Source of the DNA: DATAFO01 sp046728935 | Lineage (GTDB): Bacteria; Actinomycetota; Thermoleophilia; Solirubrobacterales; 70-9 | Assembly (NCBI GenBank): GCA_046728935.1 | Contig: JBKPFS010000153.1 | Span: 1 to 35,820 of the forward strand | DNA length: 35,820 nucleotides | Direction: 5' to 3' | Shown here: in pieces, positions 24,424 through 32,498 of the stretch | Position numbering within the stretch: position 1 is the stretch's first letter | How the letters are laid out: each line of letters opens with the position of its first letter | Notes under the pieces: model-generated | The model's database searches: none | Told to the model about the DNA's origin: nothing | Seen by the model: only the letters and a program-made list of their open reading frames with translations | Position numbers and translations under genes: made by a program

Positions 24424-25395
24424 GTGAGCTTCCCCGCCACGCGCATGCGGCGCCTGCGCCGGACGAAGGCGCTTCGCGATCTGGTGCGCGAGACAGAGCT
24501 TTCGGCGCGGCACCTGATCCAGCCCCTGTTCGTCGTCGCCGGTGAGGGCGTCCGCGAGCCCGTGTCCTCGATGCCGGGGATCGAGCGCTTCTCGATCAAC
24601 GAGGTCGTCGCCGAGGCGACCGAGCTCCAGGCCGCCGGAATCGACGCGGTGATCCTGTTCGGGGTACCGGCGGAGAAGGATGAGCTCGCCTCGGGCGCGT
24701 ACGACGAGGAGGGGGTCGTTCAGATGGCGATCCGGGCGTTGAAGGAGGCTCACCCGGACCTGACCGTGATCACCGACGTCTGCCTCTGCGAATACAGCTC
24801 GCACGGGCACTGCGGCTTCGTTCGCGACGGCGAGGTGGACAACGACATCACGATCGAGCTGCTGGCGAAGACGGCGATCTCACACGCCGAGGCCGGCGCC
24901 GACGTGGTCGCCCCCTCGGACATGATGGACGGACGGATCGGCGCGATCCGCCACCAGCTCGATGAGGAGGGCCACCCGAACACGGCGATCATCGCCTACT
25001 CCGCCAAGTACGCGTCCGCCTTCTACGGGCCCTTCCGCGAGGCCGCCGAGTCAACCCCGGAGTTCGGGGACCGACGCAGCTACCAGATGGATCCCGCGAA
25101 CGCGCGCGAGGCGCTGCGGGAGGTCCGCCTGGACGTAGAGGAGGGGGCGGACATGGTGATGGTGAAGCCGGCCCTCCCGTATCTCGACGTGATTCGCGGG
25201 GTGCGCGAGGAGTTCGAGTTGCCGATCGCCGCCTACCAGGTGTCGGGGGAGTACTCGATGCTGAAGGCCGCGGGCCAGAACGGCTGGATCGACGAGCGCG
25301 CCGCCGCGCTCGAGGTGCTGACGGCGATCCGGCGCGCGGGCGCCGACGTGATCTTCACCTACTACGCCAAGGAAGCGGCGGCTTGGCTGGGCTAG
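24424..25395 (+). CDS. hemB: Delta-aminolevulinic acid dehydratase (porphobilinogen synthase)
   Basis: This 323-residue HemB from GTG 24424 has the metal-binding Cys triad C120, C122 and C130 in DVCLCEYSSHGHCG, so it is probably zinc-dependent. Schiff-base lysines are K195 (YSAKYASAFYGPF) and K248 (MVKPALPYLD). It condenses two 5-aminolevulinate molecules into porphobilinogen. The open frame extends upstream into the antisense of the pseudogene, but the GTG start matches the family N-terminus (RMRRLRRTKALRDLVRET). It overlaps the next gene by 13 bases. Confidence 0.95.
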   Translation: MSFPATRMRRLRRTKALRDLVRETELSARHLIQPLFVVAGEGVREPVSSMPGIERFSINEVVAEATELQAAGIDAVILFGVPAEKDELASGAYDEEGVVQMAIRALKEAHPDLTVITDVCLCEYSSHGHCGFVRDGEVDNDITIELLAKTAISHAEAGADVVAPSDMMDGRIGAIRHQLDEEGHPNTAIIAYSAKYASAFYGPFREAAESTPEFGDRRSYQMDPANAREALREVRLDVEEGADMVMVKPALPYLDVIRGVREEFELPIAAYQVSGEYSMLKAAGQNGWIDERAAALEVLTAIRRAGADVIFTYYAKEAAAWLG

Positions 25396-26489
25396 AAGCG
25401 CGCGCGGTCAAGGCGCCGCGACCTAAGGTCCGAGCGCGCACGGACGGCGCGGCGGTCCCGCTGGACGACGCCGACAAGCGGCTGATGAACGTCCTGCAGT
25501 CGAGGTTCCCGCTCGCGCCCGAGCCCTTCGAGCTCGTGGGCGACGAGGTCGGCCTGCCGGTGTCGGAGGTCTGCCAGCGCACGCAGCGCCTGCTGGACGA
25601 GCGGATCATCCGCGAGATCACGCCGATTTTCGACACCCGCGCCCTGGGCTATGAGTCGATGCTCGTCGCGGCCCGCGTCGACGCTTCGAACCCCCACCGC
25701 GCGGCGAGGATCATCAACTCGCATCCGGGCGTCTCGCACAACTACCTGCGCACGCACGAGTTCAACCTCTGGTTCACGATCGCCACCCCGCCGGACTCCA
25801 AGCTGGGGCTCGAGGGCACGCTGGAGGTGCTGCAGCGGCTGACCGGGGCGGAGTCGATTCGCCAGCTCCCGACGCTGCGCCTGTTCAAGATCAACATGAA
25901 CCTGGAGATGGAGGGCGACACGGACGCGCTCGCCGCCGCGGTCGAGGTCGCGCCCCCGCGCGAGCTGGAGCCCCAGCCCTACGACGAGCGCGACGTGGCC
26001 GTGATCCGGGCCCTCCAGGGCCCGATGGAGGTCATCACGCGCCCCTACGCCGCCGCCGCCGCCGAGACCGGAATGAGGACGGACGATTTCCTCGAGCACC
26101 TGCGCGGAATGGTGGACCGAAAGCTCTTGCGGAGGGTCGCCGCGATCCTCTACCACCGGCGGGCCGGCTTCTCGGCCAACGGCATGGGCGTCTGGAGGGT
26201 GCCCCAGGACCGCATCGTCGAGATGGGCACGCGGATGGCCGCCGTCCGGGGGATCTCCCACTGCTATCAGCGCCCCACCTACCAGGATTGGCCCTACTCC
26301 GTGTTCACGATGGCCCACGGCCGCTCCAAGGAGGAGTGCGACGCGATCCTCGACCGGATCGCCGACGAGCACGGCCTGCACGGCGACGATCGGGCGACGC
26401 TCTACTCCTCGACCGAGTTCAAGAAGGTCCGCCTCCACTACTTCACCGACGACTACGCGAACTGGGAGCGCGAGCACGCAGGCGTCTAG
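25383..26489 (+). CDS. Fused AhbA/AhbB-like siroheme decarboxylase (AsnC/Lrp fold)
   Basis: This 368-residue protein has two tandem AsnC-like units. Unit 1 (about 27-185) has a winged helix (LDDADKRLMNVLQSRFPL) and SHNYLRTHEFNLWFTI (H119). Unit 2 (about 200-368) has YDERDVAVIRALQG and SHCYQRPTYQDWPYSVFTM (H293). These match AhbA and AhbB, and the related NirD/L/G/H proteins, which remove acetate carboxyls from siroheme. Those are usually separate subunits. TTG start inside hemB. Often mis-annotated as an Lrp regulator; a regulatory role is not excluded. The hemB/hemL context supports tetrapyrrole metabolism. Confidence 0.8.
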   Translation: MAGLEARAVKAPRPKVRARTDGAAVPLDDADKRLMNVLQSRFPLAPEPFELVGDEVGLPVSEVCQRTQRLLDERIIREITPIFDTRALGYESMLVAARVDASNPHRAARIINSHPGVSHNYLRTHEFNLWFTIATPPDSKLGLEGTLEVLQRLTGAESIRQLPTLRLFKINMNLEMEGDTDALAAAVEVAPPRELEPQPYDERDVAVIRALQGPMEVITRPYAAAAAETGMRTDDFLEHLRGMVDRKLLRRVAAILYHRRAGFSANGMGVWRVPQDRIVEMGTRMAAVRGISHCYQRPTYQDWPYSVFTMAHGRSKEECDAILDRIADEHGLHGDDRATLYSSTEFKKVRLHYFTDDYANWEREHAGV

Positions 26490-26504
26490 CGAGCCGGTGA
26501 GCCG

Positions 26505-27812
26505 ATGACCGATCGGGCCGCCTCCCATCTGGACACACGAACCTCGGAGGTTCTCTACGCCCGCGCCGTCGGCCTGCTGCCGGGCGGGGTCAACTCCCCG
26601 GTCCGCGCGATGCGGGCGATCGGCCGCGAGAGCCCGATCTTCATCGAGCGCGGCGAGGGCTTCGAGCTCGTGGACGCCGATGGGAACCGCTACATCGACT
26701 GGGTGTGCTCGTGGGGCCCGCTGATCCTCGGGCACGCGCATCCGGCCGTCGTCGCCGCGATCCGCGAGGCCGCCGGCCGGGGAACGAGCTACGGCGCGCC
26801 GACCGAGGGCGAGGTCGAGCTCGCAGCCGAGGTCTGCGACCGGTTCGCCTCCGTCGGGATGGTGCGGATGGTCAACTCCGGGACCGAGGCGGCGATGAGC
26901 GCCCTGCGCCTCGCCCGCGCGGCGACGGGCCGCGACAGGGTGCTCAAGTTCGCCGGCGCGTACCACGGCCACGTCGACGGGCTGCTGGCCGCCGCCGGGT
27001 CGGGCCTCGCGGCGCAGGCGATCCCGGCCAGCCCCGGCGTCACGGCGGCCCAGGCGGCGGAGACGATCGTCGTCCCCTGGAACGACCGCGAGGCGGTGAA
27101 AGCCGCCTTCTCCGAGCACGGCGCGGAGCTGGCGGCGATCATCTGCGAGCCGCTGCCGGCCAACATGGGCATCGTCCCGCCCGAGCCCGGCTTCCTCGAG
27201 CTCCTGCGCGCGGGCGCCGATGAGCACGGGGCGCTGCTGGTGCTCGACGAGGTGATCTCCGGCTTCCGGGTCGCCGGGGGAGGAGCGCAGCAGCTCTACG
27301 GAGTCGAGGCGGACCTGACGATCGTGGGGAAGGTCCTCGGCGGCGGGCTGCCGGCCGCCGCCTTCGGAGGGCGGCCCGAGCTGATGCGGCTCATCGCCCC
27401 GGCGGGCGAGACCTACCAGGCGGGGACCCTGTCGGGCAATCCGCTGGCGGTCGCGGCCGGGCTCGCGACCCTGGCCGAACTCGACCCCGAGTCCTACGAG
27501 CGCCTGGGGGCACTGACGGCCGAGCTCGCCGGCGGGCTCCGCGAGGCGGCCGGCGACCGACCCGTCAGCGTCGTGTCCGCGCCCGGGCTCCTGACCCCGT
27601 TCTTCGCCGCGACGCCACCGAGGAACTTCGCCGAGGCGTCGGCGTGCGACCTCGAGGCATACGGCCGTTTCGCCAACGCCCTGCTCGACCGCGGCATCTA
27701 CCCGCCGGCCTCGCAGTTCGAGGCCTGGTTCGTCTCCCTGGCGCACGATCGGGCGGCGATCGAGCACACGGTGGCGGCCGCCGCCGAGGCGTTCGCGGAG
27801 GCGCCGGACTGA
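26505..27812 (+). CDS. hemL: Glutamate-1-semialdehyde 2,1-aminomutase
   Basis: This 435-residue PLP enzyme has LLPGGVNSPVRAMRAIG at its N-terminus, then NSGTEAAMSALRLARAAT, and the PLP-binding K276 in TIVGKVLGGGLPAAAFGG. LDEVISGFR supplies the cofactor aspartate. It converts glutamate-1-semialdehyde to 5-aminolevulinate, the step before HemB in the C5 pathway. It is 15 bp downstream of the AhbAB-like gene and co-directional with hemB, so the three probably form an operon. Confidence 0.95.
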   Translation: MTDRAASHLDTRTSEVLYARAVGLLPGGVNSPVRAMRAIGRESPIFIERGEGFELVDADGNRYIDWVCSWGPLILGHAHPAVVAAIREAAGRGTSYGAPTEGEVELAAEVCDRFASVGMVRMVNSGTEAAMSALRLARAATGRDRVLKFAGAYHGHVDGLLAAAGSGLAAQAIPASPGVTAAQAAETIVVPWNDREAVKAAFSEHGAELAAIICEPLPANMGIVPPEPGFLELLRAGADEHGALLVLDEVISGFRVAGGGAQQLYGVEADLTIVGKVLGGGLPAAAFGGRPELMRLIAPAGETYQAGTLSGNPLAVAAGLATLAELDPESYERLGALTAELAGGLREAAGDRPVSVVSAPGLLTPFFAATPPRNFAEASACDLEAYGRFANALLDRGIYPPASQFEAWFVSLAHDRAAIEHTVAAAAEAFAEAPD

Positions 27813-27881
27813 ACCGCGGGCGCGCCCGCCGGTCCGCGCGAAGCTAGCGGTGATCTAGTTACGACCCACTAGGCTCGCCCG

Positions 27882-28475
27882 GTGGTCCAGCCCGCCGACG
27901 CACTGCGCGCGCTCGCCGACGATCTGCGCGCCGAGCGCTCGGTGATCGCCGCCAGCGTTCGCGATCCGCAGGCCGCCCCGGCCCTGGGCGAGCTTGCCGC
28001 GGCGGGCCCCAGGGCCGCCGGCCAGGAGGGCGAGTACGCGCTCGTGGTCGAGTCGGTGCGCGAGGGCTACCTGCTCCACTACGGCACGCCGAGGATCGTC
28101 GCCCCCGACGATCGCGATCTGGCGCTCCTCGCCGGCGACTACCTCTACGCCCTCGGGCTCGAGCGTCTGGCTGCGCTCGCGGACATGGAGGCCGTCCGGG
28201 AGCTCTCCGACCTGATCAGCCTCTCGGCGCAGGTCCACGCCGAGGACCGCGGCAAGACGCTCGCAGGCGCGCTGTGGCTGGCGAGCGTGATCGCCGTCGG
28301 ATGCGGGGCGCGCCCCGCGCACGAGGAGGCCAAGGCGGCGCTCCGCGCGGGTGGCCCCGAGGCGGGCGAGCAGCTCGTCGCGGCGGCGCGACAGCGGGCG
28401 GCCGACGCTGGCATCACTGCGGCTCTGGAGACCGCCTCCGAGGCAATACACTTGCCCTCCCGCTCGCATGGCTGA
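27882..28475 (+). CDS. Conserved hypothetical, weakly prenyl-synthase-subunit-like
   Basis: This 197-residue protein starts at GTG 27882 and is entirely helical in appearance, rich in Ala, Leu and Glu. The stretch DRDLALLAGDYLYALGLERL followed by VRELSDLISLSAQVH resembles the GD(Y/F)L helix seen in all-alpha prenyl synthases, and the non-catalytic component I of heptaprenyl diphosphate synthase. No DDxxD motif is present, so it would not be catalytic alone. It overlaps the Rieske gene by eight bases. A role in quinone side-chain synthesis or complex assembly is a guess from context. Confidence 0.6.
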   Translation: MVQPADALRALADDLRAERSVIAASVRDPQAAPALGELAAAGPRAAGQEGEYALVVESVREGYLLHYGTPRIVAPDDRDLALLAGDYLYALGLERLAALADMEAVRELSDLISLSAQVHAEDRGKTLAGALWLASVIAVGCGARPAHEEAKAALRAGGPEAGEQLVAAARQRAADAGITAALETASEAIHLPSRSHG

Positions 28476-29133
28476 CGCCTCCGACAAGACCAACGCCGGC
28501 GGAAACGAGCAGCCGAAGCCGCCCGGCTACTTCCAGGGCGAGTCGATGACTCGTCGAAGGGTCTTGGGCCTCGGCGTGCAGGCGGTCGGCGGCGTCGCCG
28601 TCGGTGCGATCGCGCTTCCCGCGATCGGGTTCGCCCTCGCGCCGATCTTCGACCGGCCCGAGGAGCGCTGGGAGGGCGTCGGCTCGCCCGACGACTACAC
28701 GGCCGACACCTACCGCCAGCAGGTGGTCACGCAGGTCGAGGGAATCGGGGACGCGGGCAAGACGACGGTCTACATCCGCCGCGGCAGCACCGATCTGGGC
28801 GAGGACCCCAACGAGTTCATCGCGCTCTCGAATCGATGCGTCCACGCAGGCTGCCCGACCCGGTTCGTCGAGGCGGCCGGGAACTTCATCTGCCCCTGCC
28901 ACGGCGGCGTCTACGACTTCGAGGGCAAGGTCATCGGCGGGCCGCCGGTGCGGCCGCTCGATCGTTTCCAGACCCGAGTCAACGACGACACCGGTCAGCT
29001 CGAGATCGGCCCCCGCTACAGCGTCACCTCCCAACTCGAGCCGGTTCGCGCCCGAGACCCGGGCGAGTTCACGGGCGGGATCTGGGAGTACATCTATCCG
29101 CCGCGGCCGACCACAGCGCCCCCGCCGTCATGA
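28468..29133 (+). CDS. qcrA: Rieske iron-sulfur subunit of the menaquinol:cytochrome c reductase
   Basis: This 221-residue protein begins with a polar region, then a Tat-like TRRRVLGLGVQAVGG and a membrane anchor (about 30-62). The [2Fe-2S] cluster ligands are in CVHAGC and CPCHGG, the two CxH/CxxH boxes, with conserved GGPPVRPLDRF downstream. It transfers electrons from menaquinol to cytochrome c. The tatA and tatC genes at the end of the window could serve its export. The ATG overlaps the previous stop and its stop overlaps qcrB. Confidence 0.93.
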   Translation: MADASDKTNAGGNEQPKPPGYFQGESMTRRRVLGLGVQAVGGVAVGAIALPAIGFALAPIFDRPEERWEGVGSPDDYTADTYRQQVVTQVEGIGDAGKTTVYIRRGSTDLGEDPNEFIALSNRCVHAGCPTRFVEAAGNFICPCHGGVYDFEGKVIGGPPVRPLDRFQTRVNDDTGQLEIGPRYSVTSQLEPVRARDPGEFTGGIWEYIYPPRPTTAPPPS

Positions 29134-29933
29134 GGCTGCCGCTGCCCGCGGGGTTGCGCAAGCCTCCCAAGCCCGGTGAGCGCGAGAACGGCGCCGGCGC
29201 GGACGGCGCCGGGCCGGTCGAGGTCGCGAAGGAGGCCGGGATCGATGTCGTCGGCTGGGTCGACGAGCGCACGGGCGGGTCGCCCTTCCTCACCGGGGTC
29301 CTCTTCCGGAAGGTCCCGAAGGGAACGAACTGGTTCTACACGCTCGGTTCGGCGACCCTGTTCGCCTTCGTCTTCCAAGCGATCACCGGGGTCTTCCTCG
29401 CCTTCTACTACATCCCCTCGACGACCGAGGCCTACGGCTCGATCACCCATCTGACCAACGACGTCTTTCTGGGCGAGTTCGTCCGCGGCCTGCACAAGTG
29501 GGGCGCCTCGGTGATGATCATCGTGATCGTCCTGCACCTGGGGAGGACGTTCTTCTTCGGCGCCTACAAGTACCCGCGCGAGCTCAACTGGGTGATCGGC
29601 GTCGTGCTGCTGATCCTCACCCTTGTGATGGGCCTGACCGGGTATCTGCTGCCGTTCGACCAGCGCTCCTACTGGGCGACGATCGTGGCGATGAACATCA
29701 CTGCCGCGGGGCCCGTCCTCGGCCCCTACCTCGCCGACTTCCTGCGCGCCGGCGCCGAGTTCGAGGCGACGACGCTGCCGCGCTTCTACGCCATCCACAT
29801 GCTGGTCGTTCCGGGGGCGATCATCGCCCTGATCGGCGCCCACCTCTACCTGGTGGTCAAGCTCGGCACCACGGCGCCACCGTGGCTCAAGGCTGAGTCG
29901 AAGCCGAAGTCACTTCGCGAGGAGAAGGTCTAG
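29130..29933 (+). CDS. qcrB: Cytochrome b6-type subunit
   Basis: This 267-residue protein has four membrane helices and two heme-b His pairs: H122/H136 (HKWGASVMIIVIVLH) and H223/H238. The 14 and 15 residue spacings are the b6 pattern, as in Bacillus and chloroplasts. GYLLPFDQRSYWAT also fits b6. A hydrophilic 40-residue N-terminus (GERENGAGADGAG) precedes the family WVDERTG. At the position of the Bacillus heme-ci cysteine (FVYCFGG) this protein has FYTLGS, a Thr. ATG start overlapping the Rieske stop. Confidence 0.92.
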   Translation: MRLPLPAGLRKPPKPGERENGAGADGAGPVEVAKEAGIDVVGWVDERTGGSPFLTGVLFRKVPKGTNWFYTLGSATLFAFVFQAITGVFLAFYYIPSTTEAYGSITHLTNDVFLGEFVRGLHKWGASVMIIVIVLHLGRTFFFGAYKYPRELNWVIGVVLLILTLVMGLTGYLLPFDQRSYWATIVAMNITAAGPVLGPYLADFLRAGAEFEATTLPRFYAIHMLVVPGAIIALIGAHLYLVVKLGTTAPPWLKAESKPKSLREEKV

Positions 29934-29939
29934 GCCCTC

Positions 29940-30641
29940 GTGAACAACGCCGAGAAGGAGGCATATCTCCGCGAGTACGAGGCGCTGAAGAGGAAGGGCA
30001 AGCCGTTCTTCCCCTACGCGGTGCTCAAGGATGCGACCATGGCGATGGTCGTCGCCCTGGTGATCGTCGTGATGGCGCTGGTGCTCGGCGCGGAGCAGGG
30101 GCCGAAGGTGGACCCGACGACGACCACCTACGTGCCACGCCCGGAGTGGTACTTCTTCTTCCTCTTCGAGCTGCTGCGGGTGATCAAGCCGAACGAGCTG
30201 GTCCCGATCGCGTTCGTCGGCATCCCAACGGTCGCCATGGTGCTGCTTCTGTTGCTGCCGTTCTACGACCGCAACCCGGAGCGGCGGCCCGAGCGGCGGC
30301 CCGTGGCCACCACCGCCGGGATCATGACCATCATCGCGATGGCGTATCTCACCTTCCTCGGTGCGTCCGCCGGTTCACCGACCGAGATCGACCTCGCGGT
30401 GCCGCCGCAGTTCGAGGCCGGGAAGCAGGTGGCCGCGCAATCCGGCTGTCTGGCCTGCCACAAGTTCGGCGACAACGGCAATGACGGGCCGGGGCCCGAG
30501 CTGACTCACATCGGCGCCAAGCTCCCCGCGGCGGCGATCGAGCGGACGCTGATCAACCCCGCCGGCATCATGCCGCCGTACGGGGATCTGCCGCCGCAGA
30601 AGTTCGACAATCTGGTCAGGTTCCTCGCCTCATTGCAGTGA
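29940..30641 (+). CDS. qcrC: Subunit IV-cytochrome c fusion of the b6c complex
   Basis: This 233-residue fusion has a subunit-IV part with three helices (about 33-50, 84-106, 124-142) and the quinol-site motif PRPEWYFFFLFELLR. A C-terminal cytochrome c domain follows, with the heme attachment site CLACH (170-174) and probable Met ligand M211 in GIMPPYGDL. This is the Bacillus QcrC architecture, unlike the diheme QcrC of typical actinobacteria. It accepts electrons from the Rieske subunit. GTG start six bases after qcrB. Confidence 0.93.
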   Translation: MNNAEKEAYLREYEALKRKGKPFFPYAVLKDATMAMVVALVIVVMALVLGAEQGPKVDPTTTTYVPRPEWYFFFLFELLRVIKPNELVPIAFVGIPTVAMVLLLLLPFYDRNPERRPERRPVATTAGIMTIIAMAYLTFLGASAGSPTEIDLAVPPQFEAGKQVAAQSGCLACHKFGDNGNDGPGPELTHIGAKLPAAAIERTLINPAGIMPPYGDLPPQKFDNLVRFLASLQ

Positions 30642-30674
30642 GCGTCGACCCGGGCCGTCGCCCGGGCGACTGAG

Positions 30675-31400
30675 ATGAGCACGCCGACGGAGACCCAGGC
30701 ACCGGAGTTCGCCGCCCAGGTGCGGACGATGTTCGACCGCATCGCCGGCGTCTACGACGTCATGAACACGGCGATGACGGCCGGCCTTCACCACCGTTGG
30801 CGGGAGCGCGCCGCCGACCGGGCCGAGCTCGAGCCCCGCTCCGACGCGCTCGATGTCTGCTGCGGCACCGGCGACCTGACCTTTGCCCTTGCACGACGCG
30901 TCGGCCCGCAGGGGTCGGTCGTCGGGTGCGACTTCTCCGAGCCGATGCTCGCCCTGGCGCGGCGAAAGGCGGGCGAGCGGGGCGCCGAAGCGGTGCGCTT
31001 CGAGTGGGCTGACGCGCTCGAGCTTCCCTACGAGGACGGGTCCTTCGACGCCGTCACGGTCGGGTTCGGGGTCCGCAACCTGGCCGACCTCGAGCGTGGT
31101 CTCGGGGAGATGGCGCGGGTGCTTGGAGCCGGCGGACGGCTCGTGATCCTCGAGATCACCCAGCCGCGGCGCCCTCCGCTGTCCACGTTCTTCTCGCTCT
31201 GGTTCGATCGCATCGTGCCCCTGCTCGGCACCGCCGCCGGGGACCGCGACGCCTACACGTACCTGCCCCAGTCGGTGAAGCGCTTCCCGGGCCCGGAGCA
31301 GCTGGCGGCGCTGATTGCCGCGGCCGGCATCGAGGGGATCCGCTACACGATGCTCGCCGGCGGCATCATCGCGATCCACTCGGGGAGCAAGGCGGCGTGA
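30675..31400 (+). CDS. menG: Demethylmenaquinone methyltransferase (UbiE/MenG)
   Basis: This 241-residue SAM methyltransferase has the UbiE/COQ5 signatures FDRIAGVYDVMNTAMTAGLH, DVCCGTGDLTFALA, SVVGCDFSEPML and FGVRNLADLERGLGEMARVL. It methylates demethylmenaquinone in the last step of menaquinone synthesis. The sequence alone cannot separate this from ubiquinone methylation, but the b6c complex and lineage favour menaquinone. It follows qcrC by 33 bp and overlaps the prenyl synthase start. Confidence 0.93.
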   Translation: MSTPTETQAPEFAAQVRTMFDRIAGVYDVMNTAMTAGLHHRWRERAADRAELEPRSDALDVCCGTGDLTFALARRVGPQGSVVGCDFSEPMLALARRKAGERGAEAVRFEWADALELPYEDGSFDAVTVGFGVRNLADLERGLGEMARVLGAGGRLVILEITQPRRPPLSTFFSLWFDRIVPLLGTAAGDRDAYTYLPQSVKRFPGPEQLAALIAAAGIEGIRYTMLAGGIIAIHSGSKAA

Positions 31401-32377
31401 ACCGGACAGCCGTTCCGCCGCCGGTGACCCGGGTCATGGACGCCGCGCAGGCGTGGTTGCCGCGGCGCATGGGCGCGGTCGAGGCGCGCCTTCGCGAGCT
31501 GGTCAGCGGCCACGGGGAGCGGCTCGGGACGGAGGCGGAGGCCACGCTCGCGGCCGGGGGCAAGCGGCTGCGGCCGATGCTGGTCCTGCTCTGCGCCGGG
31601 CCTCGGGGCGGAGACGATGCGATCAGGGCGGCGACCGCGGTCGAGCTCGTTCACATGGCGAGCCTGGTGCACGACGACGTCCTCGACGACGCGCCGATGC
31701 GCCGCGGCAACCCGACCGTGGTCGCCCGGGCGGGGCGGCCGGCGGCGACCGCGGTTGGCGACCTCTTGCTCTCGCGCGCGTTCGCCGAGCTCACCGACGG
31801 CCTCAACGGGGCGGGGCGCCAGGTCGAGCTGCTTGCGGGCGCCTCGGTCGCCCTGGCGCGGGGCGAGCTCCTCCAGCGGCGGGACGCGTTCGATCTGCAG
31901 CTCGGTGCCGAGCGCTACCTCGAGCGCTGCCGGCTGAAGACCGCGCGCCTGTTCGAGTGCGCGTGCATGATCGGGCACCCCCCGGAGGAATCCCAGGAGC
32001 GGCTCGCGACCTTCGGCGCCGAGATCGGGCTCGCCTTCCAGCTCCTCGACGACGTGCTCGACGTCACGGGCCCCCCCGAGCGAACGGGCAAGGCGCGGGG
32101 CACCGATCTGCTCGACGGCACCGTGACGTTGCCACTGATCCTTGCCCGCGAGCGCGATCCCAAGCTCGGCCGGTTCGACCTCCGGAGCCTCGACCAGGCG
32201 GCCGCCGAGGCGATCTGCGACCGGATCGCAGCGACCGGGGTGCTCGAGCGGGTGCGCGACGACGCGCGTGCGCGCGTCAAGCGCGCGAAGGAGCTGCTCA
32301 CGGACGCCGACCTCGACCGGGAGCTGCTGGAGCTGCTGGCGATGGTGGCCGACGGGGTCGTCGACCGCTACGCCTAG
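31397..32377 (+). CDS. Polyprenyl diphosphate synthase
   Basis: This 326-residue all-trans prenyl synthase has GGKRLRPML (54-62), the first Asp-rich motif LVHDDVLDDAPMRRG (D93, D94, D97) and the second, QLLDDVLD (D218, D219, D222). K-T-G-D/T pattern residues (GKARGTDLLDGT) follow. It probably makes the menaquinone side chain, as it is coupled to menG by a GTGA overlap; chain length cannot be read. The TAG stop lies in the left tip of a family-1 palindromic repeat. Confidence 0.92.
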   Translation: MNRTAVPPPVTRVMDAAQAWLPRRMGAVEARLRELVSGHGERLGTEAEATLAAGGKRLRPMLVLLCAGPRGGDDAIRAATAVELVHMASLVHDDVLDDAPMRRGNPTVVARAGRPAATAVGDLLLSRAFAELTDGLNGAGRQVELLAGASVALARGELLQRRDAFDLQLGAERYLERCRLKTARLFECACMIGHPPEESQERLATFGAEIGLAFQLLDDVLDVTGPPERTGKARGTDLLDGTVTLPLILARERDPKLGRFDLRSLDQAAAEAICDRIAATGVLERVRDDARARVKRAKELLTDADLDRELLELLAMVADGVVDRYA

Positions 32378-32498
32378 GCCGCTGCAAACCGTCGCATCTC
32401 GGCCTCCTCGGCCGATCGTCTCGCTCACGTACGTCTCAAGTACGCTCGCGTCGCCGATCGACTTGCGTCAGCCGACCTGCTCGGTTTTCGCGGCCTAG
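32374..32498. repeat. Long palindromic repeat, family 1, copy 2
   Basis: The 125-bp element has outer arms CTAGGCCGC...AAACCG and CGGTTTT...GCGGCCTAG, a middle CGATCG pair and an inner CGTAC/GTACG stem. The 65-bp core (32405-32469) matches copy 1 at 8192-8256. It fills the gap between converging genes. The TAG stop of the prenyl synthase (32375-32377) and that of the zinc-ribbon gene on the other strand (32497-32495) lie in its two tips. It may serve as a bidirectional terminator. Confidence 0.85.

Noticed and set aside
25392..27767. 791-codon open frame on the minus strand
   Set aside because: It lies opposite the AhbAB-like and hemL genes, whose protein motifs are unmistakable. Long antisense frames are normal at this GC content.
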